NCBI GenBank assembly: GCA_964449775.1
Contig: CAYVBQ010000002.1
Location: 1-64,000, forward strand
DNA length: 64,000 nucleotides
DNA from: Fen-1258 sp964449775
GTDB lineage: Bacteria; Bacteroidota; Ignavibacteria; Ignavibacteriales; Melioribacteraceae
Direction: 5' to 3'
Below are positions 16,157 through 26,041 of this stretch, one piece after another. A model generated the notes under the pieces. That model searched no databases. It saw only the letters and a program-made list of their open reading frames with translations, and had not been told where the DNA came from. A program made the translations under genes and the position numbers. Position 1 is the stretch's first letter. Every line of letters starts with the position of its first letter.

Positions 16157-18559
16157 TTACAAATTATTTTTTTTCAGAAATTCGTCAGTTTCTTTTTCAG
16201 TTTTGAATGGACCAACACGAACACGATACCAGATGCCGCCTTTCTGAGGTAAGTTTGCTTCAATAATAAACGCATTAAATCCAAGAGCGCGTAAACGATT
16301 TACTTCTTCCTCAGCTCTAATACGGTTAGGCCAGGATGAAACCTGTAGAAAGTAATTTTTCCCATCATAAAATACTCTGTTGCTCACTTTTGTATCCGTT
16401 GTAGATATTTTATAAAGACTTTGATTTTCCGGCTTAACGTTAGATTGTTTTGCAGCCGGTTTTTCTTCCATTCTTTTTGATGACTGCAATTTTGCCGTTT
16501 CTTTTTTAATCGTTTCTAAAATTTGTTTATCTGTTGCATCTTTTATCGGTACTGGCGGTGTTGCTGTTCTAGGGAAGTCACTCAAATCATCATAAGCAAG
16601 AGTTGTAGGATCTTTTGTCTTAGGATTGGGTTGCGTTAGCGTGCCGACATTTTCGGAGTCGGAGGCAGAGCTTGTTTGCTCTTGTTCAATTGGCTTAGAT
16701 TCCTCACGCACCAGATTTTTGTTATTCCCATTTATTATAATAAAAACTACAACCGCAGCAACTACAATGAAAGCACCGAAAATGATGAAAAACATCTTTC
16801 CGAAATAACTGTCCTTACTGTTTGATCTGATCTCCTCTTCTGTAGTAAAACTCGGTTTTTTGATCTTCTCATTTGATTCATCAATCAAACTAATCGCCAT
16901 CCGCTTCTCTTTTTCGGATTTACGATCTTCGATGAATTCATATTTAGCAGAAGGACCGGAAAATTCTAAAAGAACTTTTTTTAATGTATCTTTTTCTTGT
17001 GAAGCTTTTTTATCCTCAACAGTTAATCTATGCTTTGGTTCTTGGTCGTAATTGAATTCCCTTTCAAGAGTCTTCTCAAGTTGAGAGAAAAGATCCTTAG
17101 TAACTTTTTCATCTTCCAGAAAATCATCCACAAGTTCGATATCACCTTTACTCTCTGAATCACTATTTTGGAGCATCTCATACTTTACATTCTCATCCTC
17201 AGTTGGAATTCCGAATTCTTCCCGCAGCTCATCGCCCCAATTCCATTCAATCTTTTCTTCGCCCTCCTCCATCCGGGATTCTTCAAGAGAATCGTCTTCT
17301 ATCTCACGCGAAGATATTACCTCATTATTCAATTTATGCAGTTCTTCAAAAGAAGAACTTTTTGATTCAGTCAGGTCATCAGAAAAAATCTCACTGTTCT
17401 CTTCCTTGTTTTCTTTATTGTTGATTCCAAGAGAATCTTCTTCGATCTCATTCGAGGATACTACCTCATTACTCATATTATGTAACTCTTCAAAGGAAGG
17501 ACTTTTTTGTTCAGACTGATCCTCTATAGAAATCTCAACCTTTTTTTTATCCTCTACCACTTTTTCATCAGCAAGAATCTTATCAAGTGTCTCCTGGACT
17601 GGAACAACATTTTCACCTTTTTCAATTACATCGTTAATAGTGAGTTGATCTTTTTTTTCTTGTGGAGTAAGATCCTCAAGTAAATCGGAGATAGTGATGG
17701 TATCATTAGAGACATCATCTAGCCGCAAATCTTTCAACGCAGAATAATCTTCTTCATCAGAGGTGATCTCAATAGTGTTTTCCAGATATGCTTTTTCTTC
17801 GGGGGGAAATAATACATCTCCTAAATTTAGTTCCGATTCCTCGTTGGTTGTAACTAGAAGATCGTCATAATTTTCAGTTTCTTCTTTCGATTTACTTTCT
17901 TCGTCTAACAAATTAGAATAATCGAGTTGAGAAGTTTGGTTCGAATGGCTCGAAGACAAATTGAAATTATCGCTGATATTCTCCGGAAATTTATCCGGAA
18001 TAATTTCATCTGTGAATTCTAGATCTGAAGTGAGTTCATAAAGTTGGGATTTAGTTCCATCAACCGATTCCTCTTCATATTCTTCAGGAGATTTATAATA
18101 ATCATCCCAAATATTAAAATTCGGAATCTGATCAGACTCCATTAAAAGTTCTTTCACTCTTTCTTCAATTGATTTCTTCAGCATAGCATAAGATGTTTCT
18201 GTATCCGGCAATTCATCAATGGACAGAGGTAAGAGAGGTTTTCCGACACCAATGCTAAAAATATTTGAATCGAACTCAGGTGTGTTTTTAATTTTTGGTG
18301 CTACATCAATTTTAATATATAAGTTCTGTGTATCTTGAGAGAAATCCTCTGAAAGAGGAGAAAATATTAATGGGCGAATTCCATTCTTGGACGGAGTGTT
18401 CTTCAATTGGAAAAAACCGATACGGGGCACTTTGAGCGTTATATGTTCAAGAAGTATCGCGGAAATTTCAGTTACAAAGATCTCAAATGATAATTCTTTT
18501 TGAGATGCAGAGACTCCGAGAACGTCGGCAATTTTCTTTTGAAGTTCGTCTAGTTTCAT
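16157..18559 (-). CDS. HU-domain / transmembrane / SPOR-domain protein
   Basis: This 800-residue protein has an N-terminal HU-like (HU-CCDC81) domain (about 1-65; LSFEIFVTEISAILLEHI...RIGFFQL). An acidic, repeat-rich cytoplasmic region (about 130-590) contains a repeated S(P/S)SFEELH motif. One membrane helix follows (about 606-630; MFFIIFGAFIVVAAVVVFII), and the SPOR domain is at the C-terminus (about 720-800; YFLQVSSWPNRIRAEEEVNRL). SPOR domains bind denuded septal peptidoglycan. The protein could link the cytoplasm to the septum or wall. It lies between the beta-barrel gene and exbB. Confidence 0.85.
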   Translation of the reverse strand: MKLDELQKKIADVLGVSASQKELSFEIFVTEISAILLEHITLKVPRIGFFQLKNTPSKNGIRPLIFSPLSEDFSQDTQNLYIKIDVAPKIKNTPEFDSNIFSIGVGKPLLPLSIDELPDTETSYAMLKKSIEERVKELLMESDQIPNFNIWDDYYKSPEEYEEESVDGTKSQLYELTSDLEFTDEIIPDKFPENISDNFNLSSSHSNQTSQLDYSNLLDEESKSKEETENYDDLLVTTNEESELNLGDVLFPPEEKAYLENTIEITSDEEDYSALKDLRLDDVSNDTITISDLLEDLTPQEKKDQLTINDVIEKGENVVPVQETLDKILADEKVVEDKKKVEISIEDQSEQKSPSFEELHNMSNEVVSSNEIEEDSLGINNKENKEENSEIFSDDLTESKSSSFEELHKLNNEVISSREIEDDSLEESRMEEGEEKIEWNWGDELREEFGIPTEDENVKYEMLQNSDSESKGDIELVDDFLEDEKVTKDLFSQLEKTLEREFNYDQEPKHRLTVEDKKASQEKDTLKKVLLEFSGPSAKYEFIEDRKSEKEKRMAISLIDESNEKIKKPSFTTEEEIRSNSKDSYFGKMFFIIFGAFIVVAAVVVFIIINGNNKNLVREESKPIEQEQTSSASDSENVGTLTQPNPKTKDPTTLAYDDLSDFPRTATPPVPIKDATDKQILETIKKETAKLQSSKRMEEKPAAKQSNVKPENQSLYKISTTDTKVSNRVFYDGKNYFLQVSSWPNRIRAEEEVNRLRALGFNAFIIEANLPQKGGIWYRVRVGPFKTEKETDEFLKKNNL

Positions 18560-18580
18560 TTAATTAATTTTATCCCAGAT

Positions 18581-20170
18581 TTACCAACGATATTCGATTC
18601 CCAAAAGAACATCGAATGGTTTTTCTTGATATTGTTTCCATACAAAGTTAGTGCGATTCAACATGTTTTGAAAGTCGGCAGTCAGTTTTAATCCATTTAA
18701 TATTTCATAGTTGAGTGAAAGCGATACGTCATGGTAATCATTAAGTTTATCTGCAGTAACCAAATTTGTTAATACATCATAAGCCAAATGGTAACGAACT
18801 CTTAAACCCAAACCGATTTCGAAATTATATCCATATGTTAAAGAAGCTGAAATTTTTGGCTCGTATGGAACTAAATGATCTAATTGATCTTCAACGTTTC
18901 TGTAAAAGAATTCACCGAAGAAATGACCATACTTAGCAGGATAAAAAATAAAACTGAATCCGCCCGACAAGATTTTTGCATCGGGTAAAATATTCAGATC
19001 AAATTTCCCGGAATTTACTGCATCATCAAAATAAAAATAGTTGCTCAACTTTGCATAACCCCCGCTTAAGGAAATTGCAAACAGTTTTTCATATTCGTAT
19101 TTGAGCACCCCGTTAATGTCCGCTGTATATTTCAAGAAGACATTATCAGTCATACCGGGATTAAAATAAATATTCCGTTTAATAAAGTCAGTTACCGTAA
19201 AATATTTCACATGGGGGTTGAACTCAGCGCTGAGAATTAATCCTTTATTAAGTTTGAACTCGATAGATCCGAACGGAGCAAAAAACGAATTAGATGAGTT
19301 TGACGCATAATTAATTCCAACTGTAAAATTAAGTTCATTCGTTGGAAATAGTTTTACATAACCCTCTGTTGAGAAGAAATCATCGCCCTTCATGCCGCTC
19401 AGATTTTTATCAAGAATTTGTTTAAAGTAAGATCCCTTAACTCCAATTGTGGAACTACTCTGTTTGAATTCAAATAACCCGTTAGATGATAAATTTGTTT
19501 CTTTGAGTCCATTTTCACTGAGCGATAGAATATTTCCCAGTAGATCGAAACCGAAATTAACCCAGCGGTTATATGAGTTTGCGATAGACATTACCGCCGA
19601 GCCGTTGTTCGTCTCACGTTTGAATGTTGGAGTTTGAGAAGCAAATAATCTGTATGAATCTCGAGTGTATTCAGCACTTACTTTTATTTTAGCACCGGGC
19701 AGGAAATCTGATCGAGTATTGAAGAAAAATTCATTCGTCAAGGATAACCCTGAGTTATTATATCCTGCATTGGTAATATACTCTTTTGTGTTTGAGCCCC
19801 ATGCTTTGGCACTGAAAAGATAGTTAACAAAGGATTGATTTAAATTGAGTTCACCAACCGGCAAGGCATACCGGCCTGCTTGTACCTTTATTGCACCATT
19901 GACACAATCATTGAAACTTTTAATTCCCGGTCTAACTGGAGCCGGTTCTGACGAAATGAGCAGCGGAAGTTCTTCGGGTGCAAACTGCGGAGTAAAGAAT
20001 TCTTGCGAAAGTGTAGAGATAAAATCTGGTTTCTTCTTTACGGCTACCGGAACATTGATATTCTGTTTACCAGTAATCACAAAATCCGGAAGCTCGATAC
20101 TCTGTTGTTCAGTTTGCGCCAACAACAAAGATGATGCGAAAATAATAATTGTTACAATAGTTTTTTTCAT
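18581..20170 (-). CDS. Outer-membrane beta-barrel protein
   Basis: The 529-residue protein has a signal peptide (MKKTIVTIIIFASSLLLAQ), a short periplasmic N-region with IELPDFVITGKQ, reminiscent of a TonB-box region, and then alternating hydrophobic strands through the aromatic C-terminus (...LLGIEYRW). It lacks a clear plug domain, so it is shorter than TonB-dependent receptors. The start overlaps the end of the TPR gene by four bases. With the ExbB/ExbD/TonB unit downstream it may be the outer-membrane client of that motor. Confidence 0.75.
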   Translation of the reverse strand: MKKTIVTIIIFASSLLLAQTEQQSIELPDFVITGKQNINVPVAVKKKPDFISTLSQEFFTPQFAPEELPLLISSEPAPVRPGIKSFNDCVNGAIKVQAGRYALPVGELNLNQSFVNYLFSAKAWGSNTKEYITNAGYNNSGLSLTNEFFFNTRSDFLPGAKIKVSAEYTRDSYRLFASQTPTFKRETNNGSAVMSIANSYNRWVNFGFDLLGNILSLSENGLKETNLSSNGLFEFKQSSSTIGVKGSYFKQILDKNLSGMKGDDFFSTEGYVKLFPTNELNFTVGINYASNSSNSFFAPFGSIEFKLNKGLILSAEFNPHVKYFTVTDFIKRNIYFNPGMTDNVFLKYTADINGVLKYEYEKLFAISLSGGYAKLSNYFYFDDAVNSGKFDLNILPDAKILSGGFSFIFYPAKYGHFFGEFFYRNVEDQLDHLVPYEPKISASLTYGYNFEIGLGLRVRYHLAYDVLTNLVTADKLNDYHDVSLSLNYEILNGLKLTADFQNMLNRTNFVWKQYQEKPFDVLLGIEYRW

Positions 20171-23133
20171 AACTGATTCATTTTTCGTTTAGCTTCGATT
20201 GCCAACTCTCCCGTTGGATGTTTAGTCAATACAGCACGATACATTTCTCGTGCCTGTTTATTGTCCTTCAATTTTACGTAACAATCGCCTAATTTTAGCA
20301 ATGACCTCGAATACCATTCATCGTAAGCGGCATAAACAGAACGCACTCTTACTAATGCGCTGATTGCGTCTTCAATCTTATTTTGATTAAATAACAATAC
20401 ACCATAATAATACTGTGCCTGAGCGCCGATATCATCCGTTCTTTTCTCTCCGACTTCTTTGAGCAACAATTGAGCGCCTTCATAATTGTTTTGTTGTAAA
20501 AGAATTATACCCCATTCAACTTTGGATTTCGCTGCAAATATTGATCCCTCGTAGTAATTTATAATTTGCTCGAAAGTTGCTGATGCTTCTTTGGTTTTAT
20601 TATCTTTTACCTCATTGGTGCCTTGAAGGTACAAAAGTTCCGGTACACGGTTCGAAGTTGGTACTGCATGGGTAGTTTCTTTCAAAACATTTACCGCAGC
20701 GGAATATTGTTTTTTATTGGAATAAATATTTGCGAGTTCGATTGTAGATGAAATTCCTATATCGGATTTTGGGGCGCGAACTTTCGCACTCGTAAAATTA
20801 TCAATTGCATCAATTTCGTTTTTCATATTGGCGGCACTTTTTCCAATCCAGTAATATGCGTTGGGTATGAGTGTACTGCTGGAATATTTTACAACGAACT
20901 CTTTGTATATTTTTATAGCTTCATCATACTTTTCGATGCTGTAAAACAAATCCCCCTTCTTAAAAAATAATTGGTCATTATATTTTGAAGTCTGATTGGA
21001 CGAAATGAACCCGTCAATAAAATTTATCGCATTTTCCGGTTGTCCTTTGGCAACATATGCATATTGAATTCCGCTAACTGCATCGAAGATGTACTGTGAA
21101 TTTGGGAATTCATCCATTACTTTTGAATAAAATTCAATCGATGAATCATACTGCCCCATATTAAAATATGAATCACCTATTGAATAATATGCAATTGGTT
21201 TCAAAGTTGAATGTGGAATATTTACAAGAAGTGCCTTATAGCTGGTGATCGCTTCATTAAAATTACTTTGCTGAAAATTTATCCAACCGATGACATATTG
21301 CGATTCATCTACATACTTAGAACGTGGAAATTTCTCTTGAAGATTTTTGAAGGCTGCGATCGCTTCATCAGATTTTCCGGCTTTAAACAGTGACTGCGCG
21401 TACTGGTAATAAGCCAGATCATTATTTAGAGTAATATTTTCTTTGGAAAAGAGATCGCGATAGATACTACTTGCTTTTTCAAAATTTTTACTGCCAAAGT
21501 AACTATCAGCCAACCGAAGTTTTACTTCGTTTATGATCTGATCGCTTTTATACTTTGTAAGGAACTCACTGAAATAGTATATGGCATTAGGAAAATCCTT
21601 CAGATTGAAGTAAGCGTAAGCTCTTCCAAGAATTGTTTGTTTGTTAATATCGTCGGAAGAAGATTTTATAGAATTGTAATTTTTGAGAGATGCGGAATAC
21701 TGCCCTTTTGAAAAATATGACTCTGCCAAATAGAAATTGATCTTGTCATTCTCAAAATTTTTGGCGCGTGATTTCAATTCTTCCAACTTTTTTACTGCTG
21801 CATCATAGTTATTCAGATAAAATTCAGAAACAGCAAGCCCGAGCGTCGCCCTATAATTTAGTTCCGATTGATTCGGTGTGAGTTTAACAGCTTCTAAATA
21901 GTATCTTTTTGCATCATCGAACATTTTTCTATTAAGTCGCATTTCTCCAAGTAATGTATATGCACGTCCACGGGTTGCTTTGTCTTCCGAAATAGTTGCA
22001 TTAAGGAGTGCTTTCTCCGCATCGGCAGTGTTACTCTGATTAAAATAGAGAGAACCGATACCTAACTGGGCTTTGGAAGCAAGAGGATGGCTTGGGTATT
22101 TTTCGATAAACTGTTTGAATATAGCGCCTGCTGTTTTTTCATCACCAAGATATCGTTTACACTCACCGCTCCAATATAATGATGAAATTTTTAGAGTATC
22201 GTCAAGACTTGCGGAAAGCTCGTTAAATTTTTTAAACGCCTCATCGTAATTATTTTGTTGAAAGTAGATCCAGGCTAAACTGAAATTTATTTTATTACTT
22301 ATGGATATTCCCTGTACTTCGCTAAGAAGTTCATTGTAAACTTGTGCAGCATTTTTATATTCTTTCAACCGAACGTATGAATTTGCAAGAAAGAATTTTG
22401 CTTCAATTAATTCTTGTTGTGGTAATCTCTTAATCAACGGATCAGTAAGTTCGAGAATTGCATTGTCATACTCCTTCAAATTGAAGTAGCAGATCCCGAT
22501 TCTCATTTGAGATTTAGGAGCTAAAGGATCATCTTGATAATAAGCTAAGAGTTCATCATAGGTAGCAACAGCACTAGTGAAGTCATTCGTCTTTTCATAA
22601 GATTGGGCAAGTGAGTAAAAACTATTTACAATGAATTTATTAGTCCGTTTCTGCGCAATCGCTTCTCTAAAATTTTCTTCGGCGTCAACAAACTTATTCT
22701 CAGCAAGGTACGCCTCGCCGATCCAATAATATGCAGAGCCGGGATATTCCCCATTTTTGTAATCATTAAGCAAGGTATTCAAACGTTCACGTACTTTACG
22801 ATATTCACCTTTTACAAAATAAACTGTTCCGAGTTTGTAAAGAGCAGCATCACGATAATTAGAATATCTATAATGATCGATGAAATACTCCAGTTCGATA
22901 GCTGAACCATCCAATTGATCAAGATTCAGCAAACAATCCGCAGAATAGAATTTTGCCGAAATGAGTTTCTGTTCATCAAGTTTGTTTTCCGAAATAACTT
23001 CATTAAAAAGTTGGTATGCGGCTCCAAAATTATGATCATTGTAGAAATTAATAGCGGAGGTGAATTTATCATTCACATTCTGAGCAGAAAGCGAAATAGT
23101 GAATAAAATAAGTGTGAAAAATATTTTTTTCAT
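20167..23133 (-). CDS. Large secreted TPR-repeat protein
   Basis: The 988-residue protein has a signal peptide (MKKIFFTLILFTISLSAQ). The rest is almost wholly tetratricopeptide repeats of 34-37 residues, more than twenty, with motifs such as AYYWIGEAYLAENKFVDAEENF and AYYSIGDSYFNMGQYDSSIEF. It is similar in kind to YbgF/BamD-type periplasmic TPR scaffolds but far longer. It heads the minus-strand operon TPR, barrel, HU-SPOR, exbB, exbD, tonB, so a scaffold role in a trans-envelope complex is plausible. Confidence 0.85.
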   Translation of the reverse strand: MKKIFFTLILFTISLSAQNVNDKFTSAINFYNDHNFGAAYQLFNEVISENKLDEQKLISAKFYSADCLLNLDQLDGSAIELEYFIDHYRYSNYRDAALYKLGTVYFVKGEYRKVRERLNTLLNDYKNGEYPGSAYYWIGEAYLAENKFVDAEENFREAIAQKRTNKFIVNSFYSLAQSYEKTNDFTSAVATYDELLAYYQDDPLAPKSQMRIGICYFNLKEYDNAILELTDPLIKRLPQQELIEAKFFLANSYVRLKEYKNAAQVYNELLSEVQGISISNKINFSLAWIYFQQNNYDEAFKKFNELSASLDDTLKISSLYWSGECKRYLGDEKTAGAIFKQFIEKYPSHPLASKAQLGIGSLYFNQSNTADAEKALLNATISEDKATRGRAYTLLGEMRLNRKMFDDAKRYYLEAVKLTPNQSELNYRATLGLAVSEFYLNNYDAAVKKLEELKSRAKNFENDKINFYLAESYFSKGQYSASLKNYNSIKSSSDDINKQTILGRAYAYFNLKDFPNAIYYFSEFLTKYKSDQIINEVKLRLADSYFGSKNFEKASSIYRDLFSKENITLNNDLAYYQYAQSLFKAGKSDEAIAAFKNLQEKFPRSKYVDESQYVIGWINFQQSNFNEAITSYKALLVNIPHSTLKPIAYYSIGDSYFNMGQYDSSIEFYSKVMDEFPNSQYIFDAVSGIQYAYVAKGQPENAINFIDGFISSNQTSKYNDQLFFKKGDLFYSIEKYDEAIKIYKEFVVKYSSSTLIPNAYYWIGKSAANMKNEIDAIDNFTSAKVRAPKSDIGISSTIELANIYSNKKQYSAAVNVLKETTHAVPTSNRVPELLYLQGTNEVKDNKTKEASATFEQIINYYEGSIFAAKSKVEWGIILLQQNNYEGAQLLLKEVGEKRTDDIGAQAQYYYGVLLFNQNKIEDAISALVRVRSVYAAYDEWYSRSLLKLGDCYVKLKDNKQAREMYRAVLTKHPTGELAIEAKRKMNQL

Positions 23134-23139
23134 AATAGT

Positions 23140-24060
23140 TTAGAATTTTATCATACTTTTTAGAATGATAATTAACAAAGCGCCGGCGATACCGGAGAAA
23201 AAATTCACCATCTCGTTGTTAATCAATGAATAACCTTTAAAAAGATCAGTTTGTGGACCGCACTAAATTTGCTCTTCGGTAACTTTAGGCGGGTTCTAAA
23301 AACTATCTTTTGTAAAAATTTAACGCAGAGAATGCAAAGAAAACGCAAAGTCCGCAGAGAATATTGTGGCATAGCCATCACTATGTGAAAGTTTTTAGAA
23401 CCACCCTTTATTACAAACCGAACATTTGTTCTGCTCTTGAATTGTAGCACCGAGAACGCTGTCAAAAAAACTTCCGAACAATCCTGCTAATAAAATCAAT
23501 ATCACATAGTGAATATAAGCAATCTCTATCCATCCAATTCCAGAAAGTGCAATAGCGAAACTTCCCAACGTAGCACCGATTGAACCGATGATTGAGATTC
23601 CGCCGGATGTACCTTGCTCAATAGGTTTAAGATTTAGAATGTTATACGTGGCAGTTTTTTTCCAGGTTCCAATTTCAGTTGCCCAGGTGTCTGCGCATAC
23701 TGCTGATAAGGTAGCTAAATAAATCAAGTAGAAGAGTTCATTGGGATAAATCGCATAAAGAATTACAAGAACGCCGCCTAATCCACCATTTGCAATCACT
23801 TGATAGTGATCTCGTACTCCACTCTTTTCAAAAAATATTTCTACTTCAACATTTCTTTTCTTGCGGAGTTTTGACAGTATGCTTGAGAGAATGAAGAATG
23901 TAAGAATTGGAACCGACCATTTAATTCCACCCAAACCAAAAATAAGTCCGGCTAAAATAAAAGCAGCAATAGCGCCGCCAACGGTTAAAAATCGTGCTTT
24001 AACTGATAAAAAGGCGATTATGGAAGCAAAAAACATTCCGGTTATTAAATTTTGAATCAA
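23140..24060 (-). pseudogene. DUF92 membrane protein gene broken by a MITE-like insertion
   Basis: The intact part (23395-24060, 221 residues, TTG start) is a DUF92/TIGR00297 protein, the family of VTE6-like phytyl-phosphate kinases. It has DTWATEIGTW, GTSGGISIIGS and the FFDSVLGATIQ motif. Translation then runs into a 119-bp insertion and stops. The missing C-terminus is still present downstream (23140-23287) and reads VTEEQI-stop-CGPQTDLFKGYSLINNEMV and so on to LKSMIKF, with one extra TAG where a glutamine codon would be one C-to-T change away. The gene is therefore disrupted and beginning to decay. Confidence 0.85.
23288..23406. mobile_element. 119-bp MITE-like insertion in the DUF92 gene
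   Basis: Terminal inverted repeats GGCGGGTTCTAAAAACT (left) and AGTTTTTAGAACCACCC (right) match at 15 of 17 positions. The insertion is flanked by direct TTTA repeats (23284-23287 and 23407-23410), consistent with a 4-base target duplication. It has no coding capacity. Its centre carries AACGCAGAGAATGCAAAG-type sequence, a frequent dispersed-repeat motif. Removing it plus one TTTA restores DUF92 reading. Confidence 0.85.
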
Positions 24061-24237
24061 CAGATTATCCTGTGTAGCAGTTAAAAAAAGCGTAAAGGTT
24101 AAACTCGTTATTTGGTCTGTTATGGACAGGATGTAATCGAAAATTTTTATGAAAGTTCTGAATCAATATAAACAAATGTGATTTTATCTAAAAGGGGTTT
24201 TCCTTTGGGATGATTCTGATTCACGAGTTAGAAAAAC

Positions 24238-24324
24238 TGGTGCGGAAGAGGGGACTTGAACCCCTACGCCCTCACGGGCACTACCCCCTCAAAGTAGCGT
24301 GTATACCAATTTCACCACTTCCGC
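24238..24324 (-). tRNA. tRNA-Leu (anticodon GAG)
   Basis: On the minus strand, acceptor arms GCGGAAG and CTTCCGC pair, followed by discriminator A and an encoded CCA (24238-24240). The anticodon stem CTACT/GGTAG holds the loop TTGAGGG (anticodon GAG). A long variable arm (TGCCCGTGAGGGCG) and T loop GGTTCAAGTCC complete a class II tRNA. Encoded CCA differs from the tRNA-Gln of this window. Confidence 0.96.
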
Positions 24325-24336
24325 AAAAATCAGAGC

Positions 24337-24367
24337 CAAAAATATCCCAGAACTAATCAAAATGCAA
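24337..24367 (-). promoter_or_regulatory. Bacteroidota-type promoter of tRNA-Leu
   Basis: On the minus strand TTG (24365-24367) and TATTTTTG (24337-24344) are separated by 20 bases. This fits the TTG-N19/20-TAnnTTTG consensus of the Bacteroidota housekeeping sigma factor. The spacing to the tRNA 5' end leaves a leader of a few bases. Confidence 0.65.
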
Positions 24368-24382
24368 ATTTACATTTTTAAT

Positions 24383-24865
24383 TTAGTTCCGATCCTGCGG
24401 TTTGAAGCGATTCATTAATGTTTCTCGGACTTCTTTGCGGAATCTACTTTCAAACACAATTAGTATTACAATTTGCTTGGGAGTGAGAAGATCGGATAGG
24501 GATTTTAAAAAGTTTTCTCTTTCTTTTGATATGCTACTTTCGATAAAAAGAAAATTGTTTACTTGTTCTTTATAAGCTGCTTCACTTATTTGTGAACTGC
24601 CTCTAATACCATCTTCTAAGTTTTGAATCATTCCGTCTCTTTGGTCAAGAATAACTTTCATCTTTTTCTGATGTTCGTTTCTGCGCGCAAAAAAACGAAC
24701 GGCTGTATCTTCGTTAAGAGATAACACTTCAATCAGTTTTATTTTTTCCCATTGCTCTATTCTTTGAAGAGGTTTCATTTCCATATTCATCCGAGATTTG
24801 TTTTGAGCAATAACTGTGGATCCAACTAAGCAAATAATAAGTAGTGGCACAAACATTTTTTTCAT
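24383..24865 (-). CDS. Spy/CpxP-like periplasmic protein
   Basis: The 160-residue protein has a signal peptide (MKKMFVPLLIICLVGSTVIAQ) and a helical mature part with charged residues and an LTPKQIVILIVFE segment (about 123-135), the LTxxQ-type motif of Spy/CpxP proteins. Such proteins are periplasmic chaperones or stress sensors. Its start overlaps the end of the anti-sigma-like gene by four bases, so it belongs to the ECF sigma operon. Confidence 0.7.
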   Translation of the reverse strand: MKKMFVPLLIICLVGSTVIAQNKSRMNMEMKPLQRIEQWEKIKLIEVLSLNEDTAVRFFARRNEHQKKMKVILDQRDGMIQNLEDGIRGSSQISEAAYKEQVNNFLFIESSISKERENFLKSLSDLLTPKQIVILIVFESRFRKEVRETLMNRFKPQDRN

Positions 24866-25485
24866 TTTGTCACCTTTTGTGAGGTTGTAGAATTCACTTT
24901 TTCATAAATAATTTCTAATTCTTTTTCCGAAAGACCGCTGAGTGTTCTGTAATATTCCGAAACCGGGCTATCAATTAGCCGGGTGTATGATTCGCTGCTG
25001 ATCTCCACTTCAGAAGGAATTTGAATGCTCATCTCCCCGGAGTTTGTAGTCAAAATAATATCAGCAGGATTACTCTCCAATTCTGTAAAATATTTATCGG
25101 AAACTTCTTGATCAGAAAAATTATTTACTACCTCAGCTGCTAACTCTTTGTATTGCGTTTCAAATTCGGCTTTTGAGCTGAAAAGTAAAAATGATAAAAT
25201 AACCACCGCGGCAGCTGTAGGAGTAAAATAGTACGCACTTTTCCATGAAATAATTTTTTTCTTCTTTTCAAGTCGTTCCCGCACACGCGGCAAAAGATTA
25301 GCAAAATACCTCTCATCAACCTCGATAGTTTTCGGAAAACTGACTTCTTCCAATTGATTATTTATTGAGGCAAGATCACTTTTGAGTTCATCCGAACTCG
25401 CCAATTTAATCTCGAAGTCAAGCCGCTCATTCTCGCTCATCAATTTCGAAAGATATTTGAGAATTCTTTCATCATTCTTTTTCAT
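24862..25485 (-). CDS. Probable membrane anti-sigma factor
   Basis: The 207-residue protein has an N-terminal cytoplasmic helical part (ILKYLSKLMSENERLDFEIKL) like anti-sigma domains. One membrane helix lies at about residues 84-102 (YYFTPTAAAVVILSFLLFS), with a periplasmic domain after it. The start overlaps the sigma-factor gene by 14 bases, the usual sigma/anti-sigma coupling. It has no ZAS zinc motif. The role is inferred mainly from position and topology. Confidence 0.7.
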   Translation of the reverse strand: MKKNDERILKYLSKLMSENERLDFEIKLASSDELKSDLASINNQLEEVSFPKTIEVDERYFANLLPRVRERLEKKKKIISWKSAYYFTPTAAAVVILSFLLFSSKAEFETQYKELAAEVVNNFSDQEVSDKYFTELESNPADIILTTNSGEMSIQIPSEVEISSESYTRLIDSPVSEYYRTLSGLSEKELEIIYEKVNSTTSQKVTK

Positions 25486-26041
25486 TTGACAACTCCAGTA
25501 CTTTCTTCAAAGCATGAAAATAATTTGCTTTTAAACCACCGACACTCTTACCTGTCCTCTCCGCAATCTCTTCATACGACAGCTGTTCGTAATTTCTCAT
25601 TATAAATATTTCCCTCTGTTTTGGTGGAATCTTTTCTAATATTTTCTTTACCAGCTCCAACTTCTCTCTATTTAATAGATCTTCAACAATATCTTGATGG
25701 TCTTCCAATTCAAAATCATTATCCGCATCGTCAATCGAAAAAAATCTTTTAATCTTCTTCTTCCGGATTTGGTTAAGACTTCTTGTGCTGACAATTTTGT
25801 AAATCCATGTATAAAGTGAAGACTGAAAATTAAAGCTCTTCAATTTTTTATAAATAACAATCAGCACTTCCTGCGTTACTTCATCAGCGTCAAGATGATT
25901 ACCCAGCATCTGGCGAGCGAGCCAATAAATTTTTTTTTGATACTTCTTCACGATATCATTGAACGCGACTTCTTCGCCGGCTAAAAATCTATTGATCAGT
26001 TCGAAGTCGCTTTCCTGCACAGTTCCCACATAATGTTTCAT
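25472..26041 (-). CDS. ECF-type RNA polymerase sigma factor
   Basis: The 189-residue protein has sigma region 2 (about 12-80; LARQMLGNHLDADEVTQEVLI) and region 4 (about 130-180; LEKIPPKQREIFIMRNYEQLSYEEIAERTGKSVGGLK). The intervening linker is acidic. It should direct RNA polymerase to promoters of an envelope-stress regulon and be held by the membrane protein encoded next. The Spy-like gene on the opposite strand, 119 bases away, is a plausible target. Confidence 0.92.
   Translation of the reverse strand: MKHYVGTVQESDFELINRFLAGEEVAFNDIVKKYQKKIYWLARQMLGNHLDADEVTQEVLIVIYKKLKSFNFQSSLYTWIYKIVSTRSLNQIRKKKIKRFFSIDDADNDFELEDHQDIVEDLLNREKLELVKKILEKIPPKQREIFIMRNYEQLSYEEIAERTGKSVGGLKANYFHALKKVLELSNEKE

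Noticed and set aside
18581..20170. Full TonB-dependent receptor
   Set aside because: A plug domain is not visible and the length is short; only a general beta-barrel call is supported.
23223..23465. Separate 80-residue ORF on the minus strand
   Set aside because: It runs through the MITE-like insertion and the DUF92 remnant and has no independent support.
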